DNA from: Nectonema munidae | Taxonomy: Eukaryota; Nematomorpha; Nectonematoida; Nectonematidae | Assembly (NCBI GenBank): GCA_030549495.1 | Contig: JAUIRK010000889.1 | Location: 622,501 to 686,500 of the forward strand | Length of the DNA stretch: 64,000 bases | Direction: 5' to 3' | Part shown: positions 24,242 to 36,366 of the stretch, in pieces | Position numbering within the stretch: the stretch's first letter is position 1 | How the letters are laid out: each line of letters begins with the position of its first letter | Made by a program: the position numbers and the translations under genes | The notes under the pieces: model-generated | Seen by the model: only the letters and a program-made list of their open reading frames with translations | Databases searched by the model: none | What the model was told of the DNA's origin: nothing

Positions 24242-27200
24242 CAGAGGCGTACATCCTTAAAATTTTTAGGGAGGGGCGAACTTTTTTTTTTATAATTTTC
24301 AAATTTATTATAAAAGAATTTTTGTTCAATGAACACACCACCATTATTCCCCGACATTATACTTGCACTGTAAACTCTCAATCCCCCCACAACTGCACAG
24401 ATTTTTACCATCTTTGTGCTTTTTGATTGCATCAACCTTCTAGCCCAGTGGTTTTGAAACTAGAGTCGTCGTGCCGCGTAGAAGTTCCATGAGGATCGAG
24501 ACGGGGATACTGAGTGAATCGTTTTTTAGCAAAAAATTGCACCCATATTGGGTCATTTGCCATATTTGTTAATAAATTACATTTAAAAAGAATAAATAAG
24601 TTAGTCTTTGAATTGAGTACTATTTTTTCTTTTACTGCTTTTTCATGCCTAATTTGTAAATGTGCATTTTTCTAAATGGCTAAAAAAATGAAATATGACG
24701 ACTCAAACTTGAAATTTCGTTTTACTGCATTAACGCCTGGTGGGGAAGACTAGCATAAATGTCCTTTGTGTTCTGAAGTGTTAGCATCCATTTTTTAAAG
24801 CCCGTCAAGTGAAGCTTGTGCTGGTACACTAGAATTCGGTAAACAAAATTATTGGTTGAAAGATTGAACAAATTCATGTTTGATAAATAACATCTGAATG
24901 TCTGTGCAAAATTTTAAGTATGGTTTGAAAAGTTAAAAAAATATCTGTTTGTCAAAAAGTCCCGCAATATAGCAAACAGTTGATATTACCTTGCTGTAAA
25001 GATATATTGAATGTGATAAGGAGTTCTGAATTTGTAAAGTTGAAACAAATCTTCATGTTAAAAGATACCGTAAGAAGGCTAATAGGAAAGATGTCTGATG
25101 ACATGTCAGTCGTGGTTTTATTGATTCGGAATTTGATTTTCAACTTTTTGCTTATATTGATGAAACAATGGAAGCTGCAAACTTATCTCAGCCTTGTGTT
25201 TTCGTATAATATGTATATAACAAGAACCTCGTAGACAATTTTTTTATTTTGCGAAACTCAGCAATAAAACAACTGCAAGAGAAACATTTGACAACGTGTT
25301 AAATTTTTTTACAGCAAAGCAAAAATCTCCTGATGTAATTGGTACCCAGTGCGTCGACCCATAAAACCATACCCGATGAGTTGAAAAATGTTTTCAATGA
25401 AGACATTAAAACAGTGTATTTCATTAAAGCAAATGCTTCAAATCTTGTTTGTTTTCAATATGAAAAACTCAAGTTGCACTCAAACGTTAGGTGGCTTTTC
25501 AAAAAAAAAATTTCCAAGCGATATTATTGAAAGAAATCCAGCAATTTCTGGAAGGCAAACTAGTAATGCATGTCGAATTTTCTAATGCCCGTTTTCGTAT
25601 ATTTCTATCATTTTGTACTCCATTGTAATAAAAAAATGTCAGCATTTGAAATAAAGCTGGGATAAATGCATTCTTTGACAAGAAAATTTTTTCTCGATTT
25701 TCGAAAATTTTTGTTGATGAAAATAAGATTTTCATTAATAAAAATGTCCTAAAGCCATACAACACCGTGCAGCATGCCAAGAAATTTCTCTTTTCCTTAA
25801 TATACAAAAATTTGAAAAATACTTTCAATTTATCAAAAACCATTTAAAAAAAAATTGATCACTACTCATCAGATGTAATTAAGTCTATCCCCCCTTTTTG
25901 CTATTTACCAGTTATTGAACGGATGGTCACAGTCTATAGGTAAATCTAACTAGATATGCTATACTCTAACCAAGTGAAGGTTTTATACCATGACTCTAAA
26001 AATGTTCTCTTTTGTAAATCTTTAGGGAGCTGAATTTTTGGTTGAACCGATTTTATATTTCATGTTCGAAAGTTAAAAATGCATTTATCTTTGTCTTCTA
26101 AGGAATCTTCTTAAAGGACTCATTGGTAATAGAGTCAGATCTCATTTATCCGACAACAGATTATTCGACAAATTGATTACCTGTACTCAAATGCATTGTT
26201 GCTTAAAATTAAATTTTAAAATTTTTAGCAACGAAATTTTACCAAGCTTGATTAGTAACACAGAAAAACAAAGAATCATCTTATATAATCTTCATATTCT
26301 ACATATACATATATTCAGTCAGTTAAGTAAATTGTTTGAAAATTTATTTAGGATATGGGTTTATTAATTGTCAGGTATGTAGTGAATTTAAATTTGGCCA
26401 TTTTAAATAGAAATTTTAAGTTTAAAATTTTTGGAAGAAATATTCTACAAACTTTAAATTTATATAGATTAGCTATTCCAATCCCTAAGTTATACACTAA
26501 AATGACATGAAAATGATATTATTTGTACTAAGTTTTATTAACAAAAATGTTAAGCAAAGTGTAAAAACATTGCCAACTATTCTAAGAAATCTTGATAAAA
26601 AAAAACTAAAACATTAAATAAAACGAATATCTATGGATGCAGATGCTATATATTTGATTTCTAGAAAAAAAGACTTGCTTGTCGTCGCCCACTTCAAGTA
26701 CGGGGGGGGGGGGGGGGGGCAAAACTGATCAAGGGGAGGGGCAAAAATGATTTTAATGGAGCCGGGAATAATTTCAGATGAGAAAAATAAATCTCAGGGG
26801 GCCTTAGCTCCCTTGCCCCCTATCGACGGGCTTAGTTACAGTAATTAATAGGGATAAGCGTTTAAAATTTGAAATTATAGAGTTCTTATATAGTTATGTG
26901 CTATAAAAAATATTAGCCCTCCCTCAAAAATGCATGAGCTCTTATTCAAATGACTTGCTACATTACTGTCTCTGATCAAATATAGCTCAAATGTACATTA
27001 CTATAACAAAGAAGTGGACGTTATTGAAAAAAAATTTTAATATTCATTCTAAGACTTAACCTTAAAACAAGAAAAATAATATTGAAAATCTACTCAGAAG
27101 ACAAACAAGTCTAATATATACTATACAAAAAGATATATAATTCAGAAAATTGAAAATGGGGGGGGGGGGGGTGCTTTTTCGCCCCCTCCCTTCCCTAGAA

Positions 27201-27247
27201 ATTACAAGGGGGAGGGGGGGGCGTGGCCTCCCGGATGTACGCCCTTG
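24242..27247 (+). mobile_element. composite hAT-like element X, copy 1
   Basis: The termini are CAGAGGCGTACATCC on the left and CAAGGGCGTACATCC read from the right. An inner hAT end, CAGTGGTTTTGAAACTAGAG, lies at 24446. From the ATG at 24676 a ZBED5-like transposase begins (MAKKMKYDDS, FTALTPGGED) and continues with stops through LPCCKDILNV, LKDTVRRLIGKMSDDMS and IKTVYFIKANASN to about 25850. The C-terminal dimerisation region present in copy 3 is deleted. Downstream are an ATCCGACAACAGATTATTCG motif, an 18-G run (26702-26719) and a 14-G run (27158-27171). It is non-functional. It probably consists of an outer element that captured a ZBED5-type hAT before the copies spread. Confidence 0.8.
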
Positions 27248-27353
27248 TTGTATACTCTTAAAAACTATTAGAATTAAGTGTTGACAATGTTTTTATTTTG
27301 AGATCTTGGCGACCCTAAAAAATGCTTCAGTGTTGGGAATCCCTGCTCTAGAG

Positions 27354-28192
27354 CTAAATGTATTTATGGAACCCAGGAAAAGCTTCTGAGCTATAGAATT
27401 ATCTAACAAATGTGTTTTCAACTACTGAATTTTATGAACTCTGCAGTTTTTTTCGATAAAACTGGTTCAGCACGTGTAGACTGTTATCCAATTTTCAAAA
27501 AATAGGCTTGTCAAGCAGAAAGAGGAGGTAGACTTTCTCGAGGTCCAGTTGATAATAAACTAATAAATAGTGGAAGTTTGTTGCGTAGAATAAAGTTGCG
27601 AGATCAATATTGTACGATCGCTAGATAATTCAGACGTAACAACGATATCGAATTTTCAAGGTATACATTAAATAATTAAAGTCAAGCATTGGAGTTCATC
27701 CAAAAGATAACATTCAAATTGCTCAACCAAATTTGATAAAAGAATATAATGAGAATATGGGCGGTGTGGATCTTTTAGTTTCGAGAATTGCATGTTATAG
27801 GATTCATATCAAATCGAAAAATGGGGGTGTCCTCATTTTAGGAATTTATTGTCCACGCTTATGACAGCTTCTTTTATCGTGCATAACATGTCAAATGATA
27901 ACAAAAACTCTGATTTGTTGTAATTTTTAATGAGCCTAGTTCATCATATCTTCGATAAAAAGTCTTCCATTATCTTTTTCCCAAGAAAATCTTTTAAAAA
28001 ATGTAATCCAAAAGTAGAGGAAAGTGTAAGGCTTGAGGAAGCACACACTGCCAAAAACACATAGATAAAGTAAGAAGATGTGCTATATCATAATGTGGCA
28101 GACGAACCACAGTGATATGTGAAAGTTATCCTGTGGCATTATTTATTGATGATGAGCATTTCAAGCTTTTTCATACTTGCAAAGTGTGTTGA
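27354..28192 (+). mobile_element. piggyBac transposase, C-terminal half
   Basis: Resumes directly after the hAT target duplication. Recognisable blocks are RRGRLSRGPVDNK (27522-27560), IGVHPKDNIQIAQPNLIKEY (27690-27750), NENMGGVDLLVSRIACYRIH (27751-27810; family YNxxMGGVDLxDxxxxxYR, which holds a catalytic Asp) and the Cys-rich tail CGRRTTVICESYPVAL to FKLFHTCKVC ending at the stop 28190-28192. The cross-brace Cys/His tail is typical of PGBD-type proteins. Several stops and frameshifts separate the blocks. The terminal repeats and TTAA duplication were not identified. Confidence 0.9.
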
Positions 28193-30232
28193 TATTTTTA
28201 CATTTTAATTGTGTGTCTATCATTTTATTAAGATGGCTTTCTCTCCTTTAAAACAATAGCTGATCTTTTTTTGATCAACTTAAATTTCCCTATCCTGCAC
28301 ATATCCGTACAATCTTTCTCTGAAAATTGAAAATTAAAATAAAATAACCAGAAACACATTTTGGCTATTCACATTAATATAGAATTAAAATAAATTAGAC
28401 TCTATATCTATGGTCGGGCATTAATGGGTAAATTAATAGCTTTATAATTTAGCCATTTTATGAGTCACTAAAATGCTTTATGATTCAGTAAAATTTTTAG
28501 CATCAGCATTATGTCCTCTTGAAAGCAAACAATTAATTTGTTAGTCAGTTTGTGTTTTTTTATATAAGCAACCTAGCCTCCATTATAATTCAAGGGTCCT
28601 AAAATTAAAATTGATATTTTTGTCTATTTAGATAACTCATATACCCACAACTAGAACTAAGTTAGCATTTCGAAATAAATTTTTTTTGATAATTTCAACC
28701 ACACTAAAATAACTCGTATGTTATCATTTTGTTATATATATATATATAGTTAACTCCAAAGCTTTCTTACTCATCTAAAATAACAGAACATTACAGCAAT
28801 ATTACAAAGAACTGTTGATTTTCTTTTCTTGGCTTAAACTCAATAAAAAAATTATAAAAAAGACCGAAACTTTTTATTTTTTGGAATTATATTTCTCAGA
28901 ATTTATTTTCCCGAATATGATAACCTCGTGAATTTCACTAAATTTATTTTTTTGCATAAATTACTCCATACTAATTAGTAACTATTTTTCATTAAAATCT
29001 GACATGCATATATTTAATTAAAATTATTATTATTTTTTTATTTTTTAGAAAATCATAAAAACAAGTGAAAAAGACCATTGCAATTCTGCCTTTTTATCAC
29101 ATGGAATGGGAGAGAAAGTAGCTCAGGTACTCTATAATAAATTCAAATTAATAAAAATAAAAATATGTGTCTAACAAACTAACTTATCTATAACTACAAC
29201 TAATTACGATTTTCTAATTAGTTGAACTTTTGAATTTAAATATAAATATTGTTTGGCTTCGGATGTGACTTCTTCTCAACGTTCCACAATGTTTTGGAAT
29301 GTACTGCAAGATTTTTAAATGTGTAATATTTTTCATAATTTTTAACGGAAGGTGATTTTCCAGTATAATATTAAGTAATATATTTTAATTTTAATATTTC
29401 TGAAATTTTCTATAAAAATTTTTTATTCAAAGACATAAACATTCTACATGTTAATATTTAAAAAAATCCAATTAAAATTTTTACGTTAATCTAATAGATT
29501 ACATCACAAAAACTACTCAAACTTTGTCAAAATTTTCGGAAAAAAGTGCATTTTACATTAAAAAATAACATACATTCAAACTATAATATCAAAAGCGATA
29601 GTTAAAAATTTGAAAACCAATTTACAAAATAACACCTTTAATTTCAACTGTATGTCCACTAGTCTCTAAGACGGATATAAATATATCAAATGTGAGTTAA
29701 ATATATAGATTTTGGAAAAGATTTTTTTCTTATGTCAATTTCCATATTTTTGATATATATATATATATATATACTGATAAAGGAGTAATTTTAAAAAAAA
29801 ATTTAATTGCGATAACATCAGCGTTGTTTACAATACGCATGTGGTTTTGTGAGATATTTTTAATCTTGTTTTTAGTATAGAGATTCAATCAGTATTTAAA
29901 ATAACTTATACTTTGTGACACTTTGAATTTTTAGAGCATTTTTTCTAAAATTTTTAGGACTTAGATTCTATGTTATAGTAGCACTTACACTAAGTAAGTA
30001 AGTATTACCGTCCATTGATTGAATATAGGGATAGCAGGATCAGATTTAGAAAAAAATTACCTAATGACGATTTTATAACATTTTTATTCAATATACGAAC
30101 GCATTGGAAATTATTGCCAATCCAGAGTATTCCATCCCACAATTAACATTTACTCATATCATCTTATGAATGTGAAGTACAACTCTTTATTCATAAAATG
30201 AACAAAAATTTGATTGAACTGTAAACTGATAT
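28193..30232. other. AT-rich stretch, no gene recognised
   Basis: (TA)n tracts near 28734-28748 and 29753-29773. No coding similarity was seen. Confidence 0.5.
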
Positions 30233-33200
30233 CAGAGGTACACATCCTCAAAATTTTTTAGGAGGGGGGGAGGGGGATTTTTGTCCAATGAACACACCAC
30301 TATTATTTTCAGATATTATACTTCACTGTATGCTCTCAATCCCACCATAACTGGACTATTTTTATTAAGAAAAATTAACTTGCTTGTAATTTTGATTGTA
30401 ACCTTTTAGCTCAGTGGTTTTCAACCACATTTTGAATTGAGTACTATTTTTTATTTGTTATTGATTTTCAGACCTAATTTTATAAATGTAAATGTGCATT
30501 ATTCTTAATGGGTTAAAAAATGAAATATGACGACTCATACTTCAAAGTTGGTTTTACTGCATTAACGTCTGGTGAGGAAGAGGAACACATGTGTCTTTTA
30601 TGTTCTGAAGTTTTAGAATCCACTTTTATAAAGCTCATCAAGTGAAGCTTGCGCTGGAAGTGAAGTACTCTAGTTCGGTAAACAAAACTATTTATTCTTT
30701 TAAACGTTCATCTGAACGATTGCACAAATTGGAGGATAACATAGGAATATTATTGCAAAATATTATGTGTTGTTTGAAGACCTATAAAGTTTCAAACTTG
30801 TTGACAAAAGTTTCACAGCATAGAACAACTGATATTACCTTGCTGCAAAGATATCATATTGAATGTGTTAAGAAGTTTTGTAGTTGTAAAGTTGAAGCAT
30901 ATCTTTCTGTCAAATGATACCGTTAAAGGCTAATGGGAAAAATGTTGGATGTCATGATATTAGAGGTGGTTTTATTGATTCTGAATTCGATTTCATCTTT
31001 TTTGCAATTCAGCTTGATGAAACGATGGAACAATATGTATATGACAAGCACCTGGTAAACAATTTTTTGTTTTGCAAACTTCTTCTTTTAGCAGTAGAAC
31101 AACTGCAAGAATTGACAAGTTGGACAATTGTAACACGTGGTTTTACGTCGAAACATGAACTGGGAATGTGTACTGACAACGTTTTAGTAATTCCTTGTTG
31201 TTGTTCTAGTTTTCAGACTAGTAAAAATCCCCAAATGTAATTGGTGCTCAGTGCGCTATTTATCGCTAAGCCAAGGAAAACCATACCTGATAGGTCGAAA
31301 AATGTTCTCAATGAAGTCATTAGAACAATGCGTTTAATTAAAGGAAATGCCTTCAACTCTTATCCTTTTTCAGAGTTATGGAAAGAAAATCATTTCAAAT
31401 TTGAAAAACTCTTGCTGCACTCAAACGTAAGGTCGATTTCCAAATGAAAAGTATCAAAGCAATGCTTATGGGAAAAAAACCTACAATTTCTGCAAAGCAA
31501 ACGAGATTTTCTAATGTCCGTTTTCGAATATTCCTATTATTTTTAATGAAGATGTATTCCATTAACCTTGCGCTTTAAGGAAAATAGAAAACAGTACTCC
31601 ATTGTCATACAAAATTTACATCTTTTGAAATAAAGCTCTAAGTATGACAATCTTAGACAGGAAAAAAGTTGCTTGATTTTCGAACATATTTGTTATTTTC
31701 ATCAATTAAGATTTCCTAGAGGCCACAAAACACCATGTAGCATAAACAAAGAAATTTCTCTTTACTTTCCTAACAAATAAAAAATTGAAAAATACTATCA
31801 ATTTATCCAAAAAATTTACCCGTTTATAATCTGAATTGGTAATCTAGCCTCAGAAGATATCTTAATTCAAGAACATTTTATTGATTTGTTTACTAATTGA
31901 GAAGGTGCAAAACATGTTTTTGTGAAATGACTCATAGTGATTTTTCGATTTAAATGGGACAGTTTTATGCTGATGTTGCAAAGATTGCTCTGAAATTTTG
32001 ATTTGATTCGCCACTACAAATGTATGTAAATAAGCGCTTTCCATACTACTTGCCATTGAAATCAAATCCCGAAACAGATTGGAAGTGAGTAATGATATGA
32101 CAGTTAAACTGGCCAAAACAGCCAAACTTAGACAAACTAGTTTAGGCAAAGCAGATGCATCCATCCCATTGACATTGATTAGATTATTCAGAGAATTTTT
32201 GAATAAAGTGTTAATTTTTTTGGTACAGTAGTTTTTATGTTGATTTATTTTTTTTAAATGAGACCCCGAGCTATTAAAAAATTATAGAGAGTCCTCCACG
32301 AAGAAAATTTTTATAAAGTTCTGGAGCCACTCTTTAAGATCAACAAGAGAATAAAATCCTTCATATATGATAGATCACTACTGATCGGATGTAATTAAGA
32401 ATGTATCTCTCCTTATTGCCATTTCCCAGTTATTGAAACCGATGGTCATAGTCTATCTGTTAAGTCTATCTCTATATGCTAGCCAGGGTGGGCAACTTTT
32501 TCTAGAATATGCGCCAATCATGTTAATAGAAAATTGCGAAGCGCCAAAAAAAAAATGTTCTTTCTGCTTCCAATATACCTTTAAAAGTTTAAAAATGGTT
32601 TTTTTATATTGGACTTTAAAATTTCTCATAATAATCTTTGCAGAATAAAAAATCAAAAATTTTTTTCTAGCACAATTAATTCTTTAAAATTTTAGATATT
32701 AAGTTAAAAAAAATAAACAATAAACTTGAAATTAATGAAATTTTTAAAATAGGTTTAATCTCACTATGCTAATGAAATTTGGGGTTAATTTTAGTAACAG
32801 AAAGCTTTATTTGAATCTAACAGAAAGCTTTATTTGAATCAGCTAACCGCGCTAACCAAATTTTTTGGGGTTGCTCAAAGGGGCTGAAACTATACATTAT
32901 GAAAATACACACTATAATATTTTCCTTTCTAGAAGCAAATTCGATCAACATCAGAAAGAAGAGCTAAATAAGGTAATAAAAGTAAGGTGATGAGGATTGA
33001 GGAGTATAATTAACTATTATAAAACAAACGTGAAAGAAGAAAATCATTTAAATAACAATATATCATTTTTAGAGTAATAAAGCAATTTACATGTCAAACA
33101 TTCAGCCTTCTTGACTTTTCGTTGAAATAGTTCAAAAACTCGAAATCTATTTTAAGGGTCAAAAACTTCTCTCACAGGATGCAGTGCTGATTCCTATTGT

Positions 33201-34640
33201 TAGAGCAGCTTGATTCTCAAAAAATACTCTAGACTAGACAATTTTATAATATATTTATTGAAACTACCAATGTACAAAGAAAAGACTTCTTCACAAGCGC
33301 ACTTTATCGGATGTAATTCATTTAAAACATATTTAAGCTTGAAAAATTGAGTGGAGAGGCTTCGAAAATTGAGTGGGGGTGAGGGGTGGAGGGGGCTCAG
33401 GTCAAAAATGAGAGGGGGGGGGGGGCTCAAGCCCCCAAAATAAATAGGGAGCGCGGGCCCTGATTTGAATTTGTTAATCGTGATTTATATCTGTTTTTAA
33501 TCATTATCATTGAAGAAAAAGCTTGTTCACTTCGGTAGGTATACAACATATATTTGTGTGCAAACTTCCTTGTTTCCTGCAAATCTTAATTTTTCTTTTT
33601 CAAAATCACTAAAACGACTACGAAACGACCCTTGCAATAACTTTAATTATTCTGGAAACATTGTAAAGTGTAATGAATACGTTGTAATGATGAAAGTAAT
33701 TCTTTATGATTTATCTAAAAACTAATTCTTTATTAGTTTTAGATTACCTTAAAACTAGAGATTATTTATTATTAATTATTAGATTTATCTAAAAACTAAT
33801 ATTTTAAACTAATTCTATCCTCAACTAATTCTTTATGATTTATCCACAAATGCAAAATTGCAGTTTTTCAAAATTTTACTTTTAATTTGAGTATCATTTT
33901 ATTATAAAATATTTAGAAGTTTGGTATTAAATACAAAGTTATTTTGATTGGGAGACCTATAATATGCCTCATTCTTGAATACACCATGCGTCAATTTTAG
34001 CGCATCCGTCATGGGTTTGGCTACCGCTGTGTTAGATTCTAAACAAATGGATGTTTTATATCATCACTCTAAAAGTGATAAAATTTTTAGCAACTAAATG
34101 TTACCTATCTAGGTTAGTAACAAAGAAAAACAAAGAATAATCTTATATAATCTTCATATTCTACACATATACTCAGTTAGTAAAGTAAATTGTTTAAAAA
34201 TATGTTTAGAATATGGGTTTATGAATTGACAGGTATGTATCTGTGAATTTAAATTTGGCCTTTTTTTGGCTATTCCATTTCCTAATTTATATGCTATAAA
34301 TTACATGAAAATTAAATTATTTGTACTAAGTTTTATTAACTTAGTAGTAAAATTGGTTGTGAAAACACTGCCAAATATTCTAAGCAATCTTGATAAAATA
34401 AAAACGAAAACATTAAATGAAAGAATATCTTAGAATAAAGATGCTATGTTGCCCCCTCCTTATCGACGGGCTTGGTTACAGTAATTGATAGGGATAAACC
34501 ATTTAAGCTTTAAGTTAGAGTTCTTATAAAGTTATGTGCTATAAAAAATATTTGCCTCGCTTAAAAATGCATGGGCTTATTTCAAATGGCTGGCTACATT
34601 ACTGCTTCTGATCAAATCTAGCTCAAATGTGCATTAGTTT
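30233..34640 (+). mobile_element. composite hAT-like element X, copy 3 (split by another hAT)
   Basis: Starts at the X terminus (CAGAGGTACACATCCTCAAA) without segment Y. The inner hAT end is CTCAGTGGTTTTCAACCA at 30412. ZBED5-like blocks are MKYDDSYFKVGFTALTSGEE, HRTTDITLLQRYHIECVKK (30816-30870), AIQLDETMEQYVYDKH (31003-31055), MCTDN (31164), TMRLIKGNAFNS, FEKLLLHSNVRSISK (31400-31445) and the C-terminal FATTNVCK...IKSRNRLEVSNDMTVKLAK (about 32007-32120), which copies 1 and 2 lack. A foreign hAT occupies 32485-34029. Similarity to copy 1 resumes at 34030 and ends near 34640, so the right terminus is missing. The frame has multiple breaks. Confidence 0.8.
32485..34029. mobile_element. non-autonomous hAT inserted in X copy 3
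   Basis: The left end is CAGGGTGGGCAACTTTTTCT; from the right it reads CAGCGGTAGCCAAACCCATG. Each has an ATGCGC motif further in. The uninterrupted sequence of X copy 1 (TGCTATAC near 25957) shows the target. Here TGCTAGC lies left and TGTTAGAT right, an eroded 8-bp duplication. No transposase is encoded in its 1.5 kb. Inside, a G-rich terminus-like segment (33360-33462; CAGGGCCCGCGCTCCC on the minus strand) suggests a further hAT scrap. Confidence 0.75.
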
Positions 34641-36345
34641 AACAACATTTAAATATATCTTTAAATTTACATGGATTATCACTTATTTCAAGTTTTGTTA
34701 AAATCAAAAATTTTCAAATTATATAAAAAAATTTACTGTTCCATTTTACATATCATTTTACATATACATAGATACAATAATATCAATAGGAGTATAAAGA
34801 AAAATCATAATTTTTTGCCAGAGTTCATTAAGTTTATTAAAGGCACGCAGTTTTCATATACACAAGTTTATTTTTTTAAAGATTTTTAAAAACAGATAAT
34901 GTATTTTTGAGGCTGGTTGAAATCATAACCAAACTAGATTCTTTAACGCTATCATAAAACGAATGCTCCTGTGTGATTTGACTCAGACTCTCGGTTATTT
35001 TAATCCAAGTCAATTTCACTCTATTGAATTTAACTTCTGGTTATTAAATCTAATTAACTACCAACAGCCAACAAACTACATAACTAAGTTTAACAGCTAA
35101 ATAGCAAGCTAATAAACGTTGTTATTTATTTTATTGTAACTTTTTTGAGTGAAATTGGTTGGAAGTTTAATTGAGCAAGGTAAATTTCTGAGAGTATATT
35201 TACAAGTCACCTATTCGAACTTATATTAAGATAAATTAAGTTAAATTTAGAATTGAACAGAAAATGTGTTTTTGACAAATATTGCTAAAAAATAATTCCA
35301 TGGTTATGATGACATAATAGAGTAAAATTTCAATCTTCAACTCTTTAAACTTTTTTATCAGTTTATCTTAAACTTCCAACCAATAAAATTGGGTTATCCG
35401 GGAAGACAGATCATTTGACAGTGTAAGAAATATAATTTGATTTGTTTTATTCTATAATAATATATTTGAGTATATAAACATCCTAAAATAGTACATAGAA
35501 TTTGCTTATCTATTATATAATAATATTAACTCAAGTATAGCGAATCATATATATATATATAGGTAGGTATATTTCACTTTTTTGCGAACTTTTTTTTGCG
35601 TAACTTTTACCACACTTTTACACTTTGAAGCGCAAAAGTTTTGCGATGAAGGCGGCTTTTTCCCTTTTTTTTCACCTATCTACCTTATTTTGGATTCTGC
35701 GTTTGTGCGTGATTGTACCGTCACTCCAAATTCTCCGCAATCGCCCGAGGCAGAGATGCAAATTTTGGCTTTTTTGGGCATTTTCGGCTTAGGATAATTT
35801 TTTTTAAAATTCACACTTTTCACATTAAACTAAACATTATTATGAATAATAATTGCCCAAAAAATTTCTCTTTTTTATTTTCATTTTTTCGCGATGCGCT
35901 CTCAAAAATCACAATTTTTGACATTTTTAATCAAATTTTACTCATGTAACTAAAATTTTTTTTTTTATTATTTTTGTGAAAGGATGCAGATTGAGTTAAA
36001 TTTTATTCTAATATTTGAAATTTTTGAAAAATCTCTATTTTTCATATATTTTTTTCATTTTCCACAATTTTTCCAAAAAAAATATGCTTGAAATCACCGC
36101 ATTTTATGCTTGAAATAAAATGTTATGCGAGAATTTTTTTTTAAAACATTTTAAACCATGCGCATCTTAAAGAGCATCCTTTTACCCACATTTTTCAATT
36201 ATTTTTAGTTTTCAAAAAATTCAAAATTTTTTTTTATAACCCCTTGAACAACATGCACATTTTTGCCATTTTTCACTATATTTTAGCGTGTAAAATGAAG
36301 ATTTAAATTTTTTTTTCATCTTTTTGAGATGCCTAGAATCCAAAC
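34641..36345. other. AT-rich stretch, no gene recognised
   Basis: From about 35570 the strand becomes strongly T-rich with many TTTTTGCG, TTTTCGC and TTTTGGC motifs, unlike the flanks. It looks like one long dispersed repeat ending at the hairpin at 36346. No protein was recognised. Confidence 0.4.
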
Positions 36346-36366
36346 AGGTCTCGAGCGAAGCGAGAG
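36346..36366 (+). repeat. GCGAAGC hairpin, copy 2
   Basis: GTCTCGAGCGAAGCGAGAGA followed by C folds as TCTCG/CGAGA around AGCGAAG. It follows CCTAGAATC as in copy 1 at 10781 and lies at the right edge of a T-rich repeat. Confidence 0.6.

Larger units (their letters stand above)
20495..27345 (-). mobile_element. outer hAT, internally deleted, carrying nested elements
   Basis: The left end is CACTGGTTCCTAACC followed by TTTTTTGGCGACCCC. From the right end it reads CAGGGATTCCCAACA and then TTTTTTAGGGTCGCC. The termini share the CAGtGGTTCCcAACC...GGcGACCC pattern of ZBED5-like hATs and are flanked by an 8-bp target duplication. It interrupts the piggyBac gene. Its own coding remnant is a minus-strand BED finger near the left end (20560-20837); the rest of the transposase is gone. 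Most of its length is later insertions, a GTF2IRD2-type hAT (21029-about 23247) and the composite Y+X unit (23606-27247). Its age lies between the piggyBac and those two. Confidence 0.85.

Noticed and set aside
33200-33430. Proline-rich minus-strand frame
   Set aside because: It reads through the C-rich side of a hAT-like terminus and G run.
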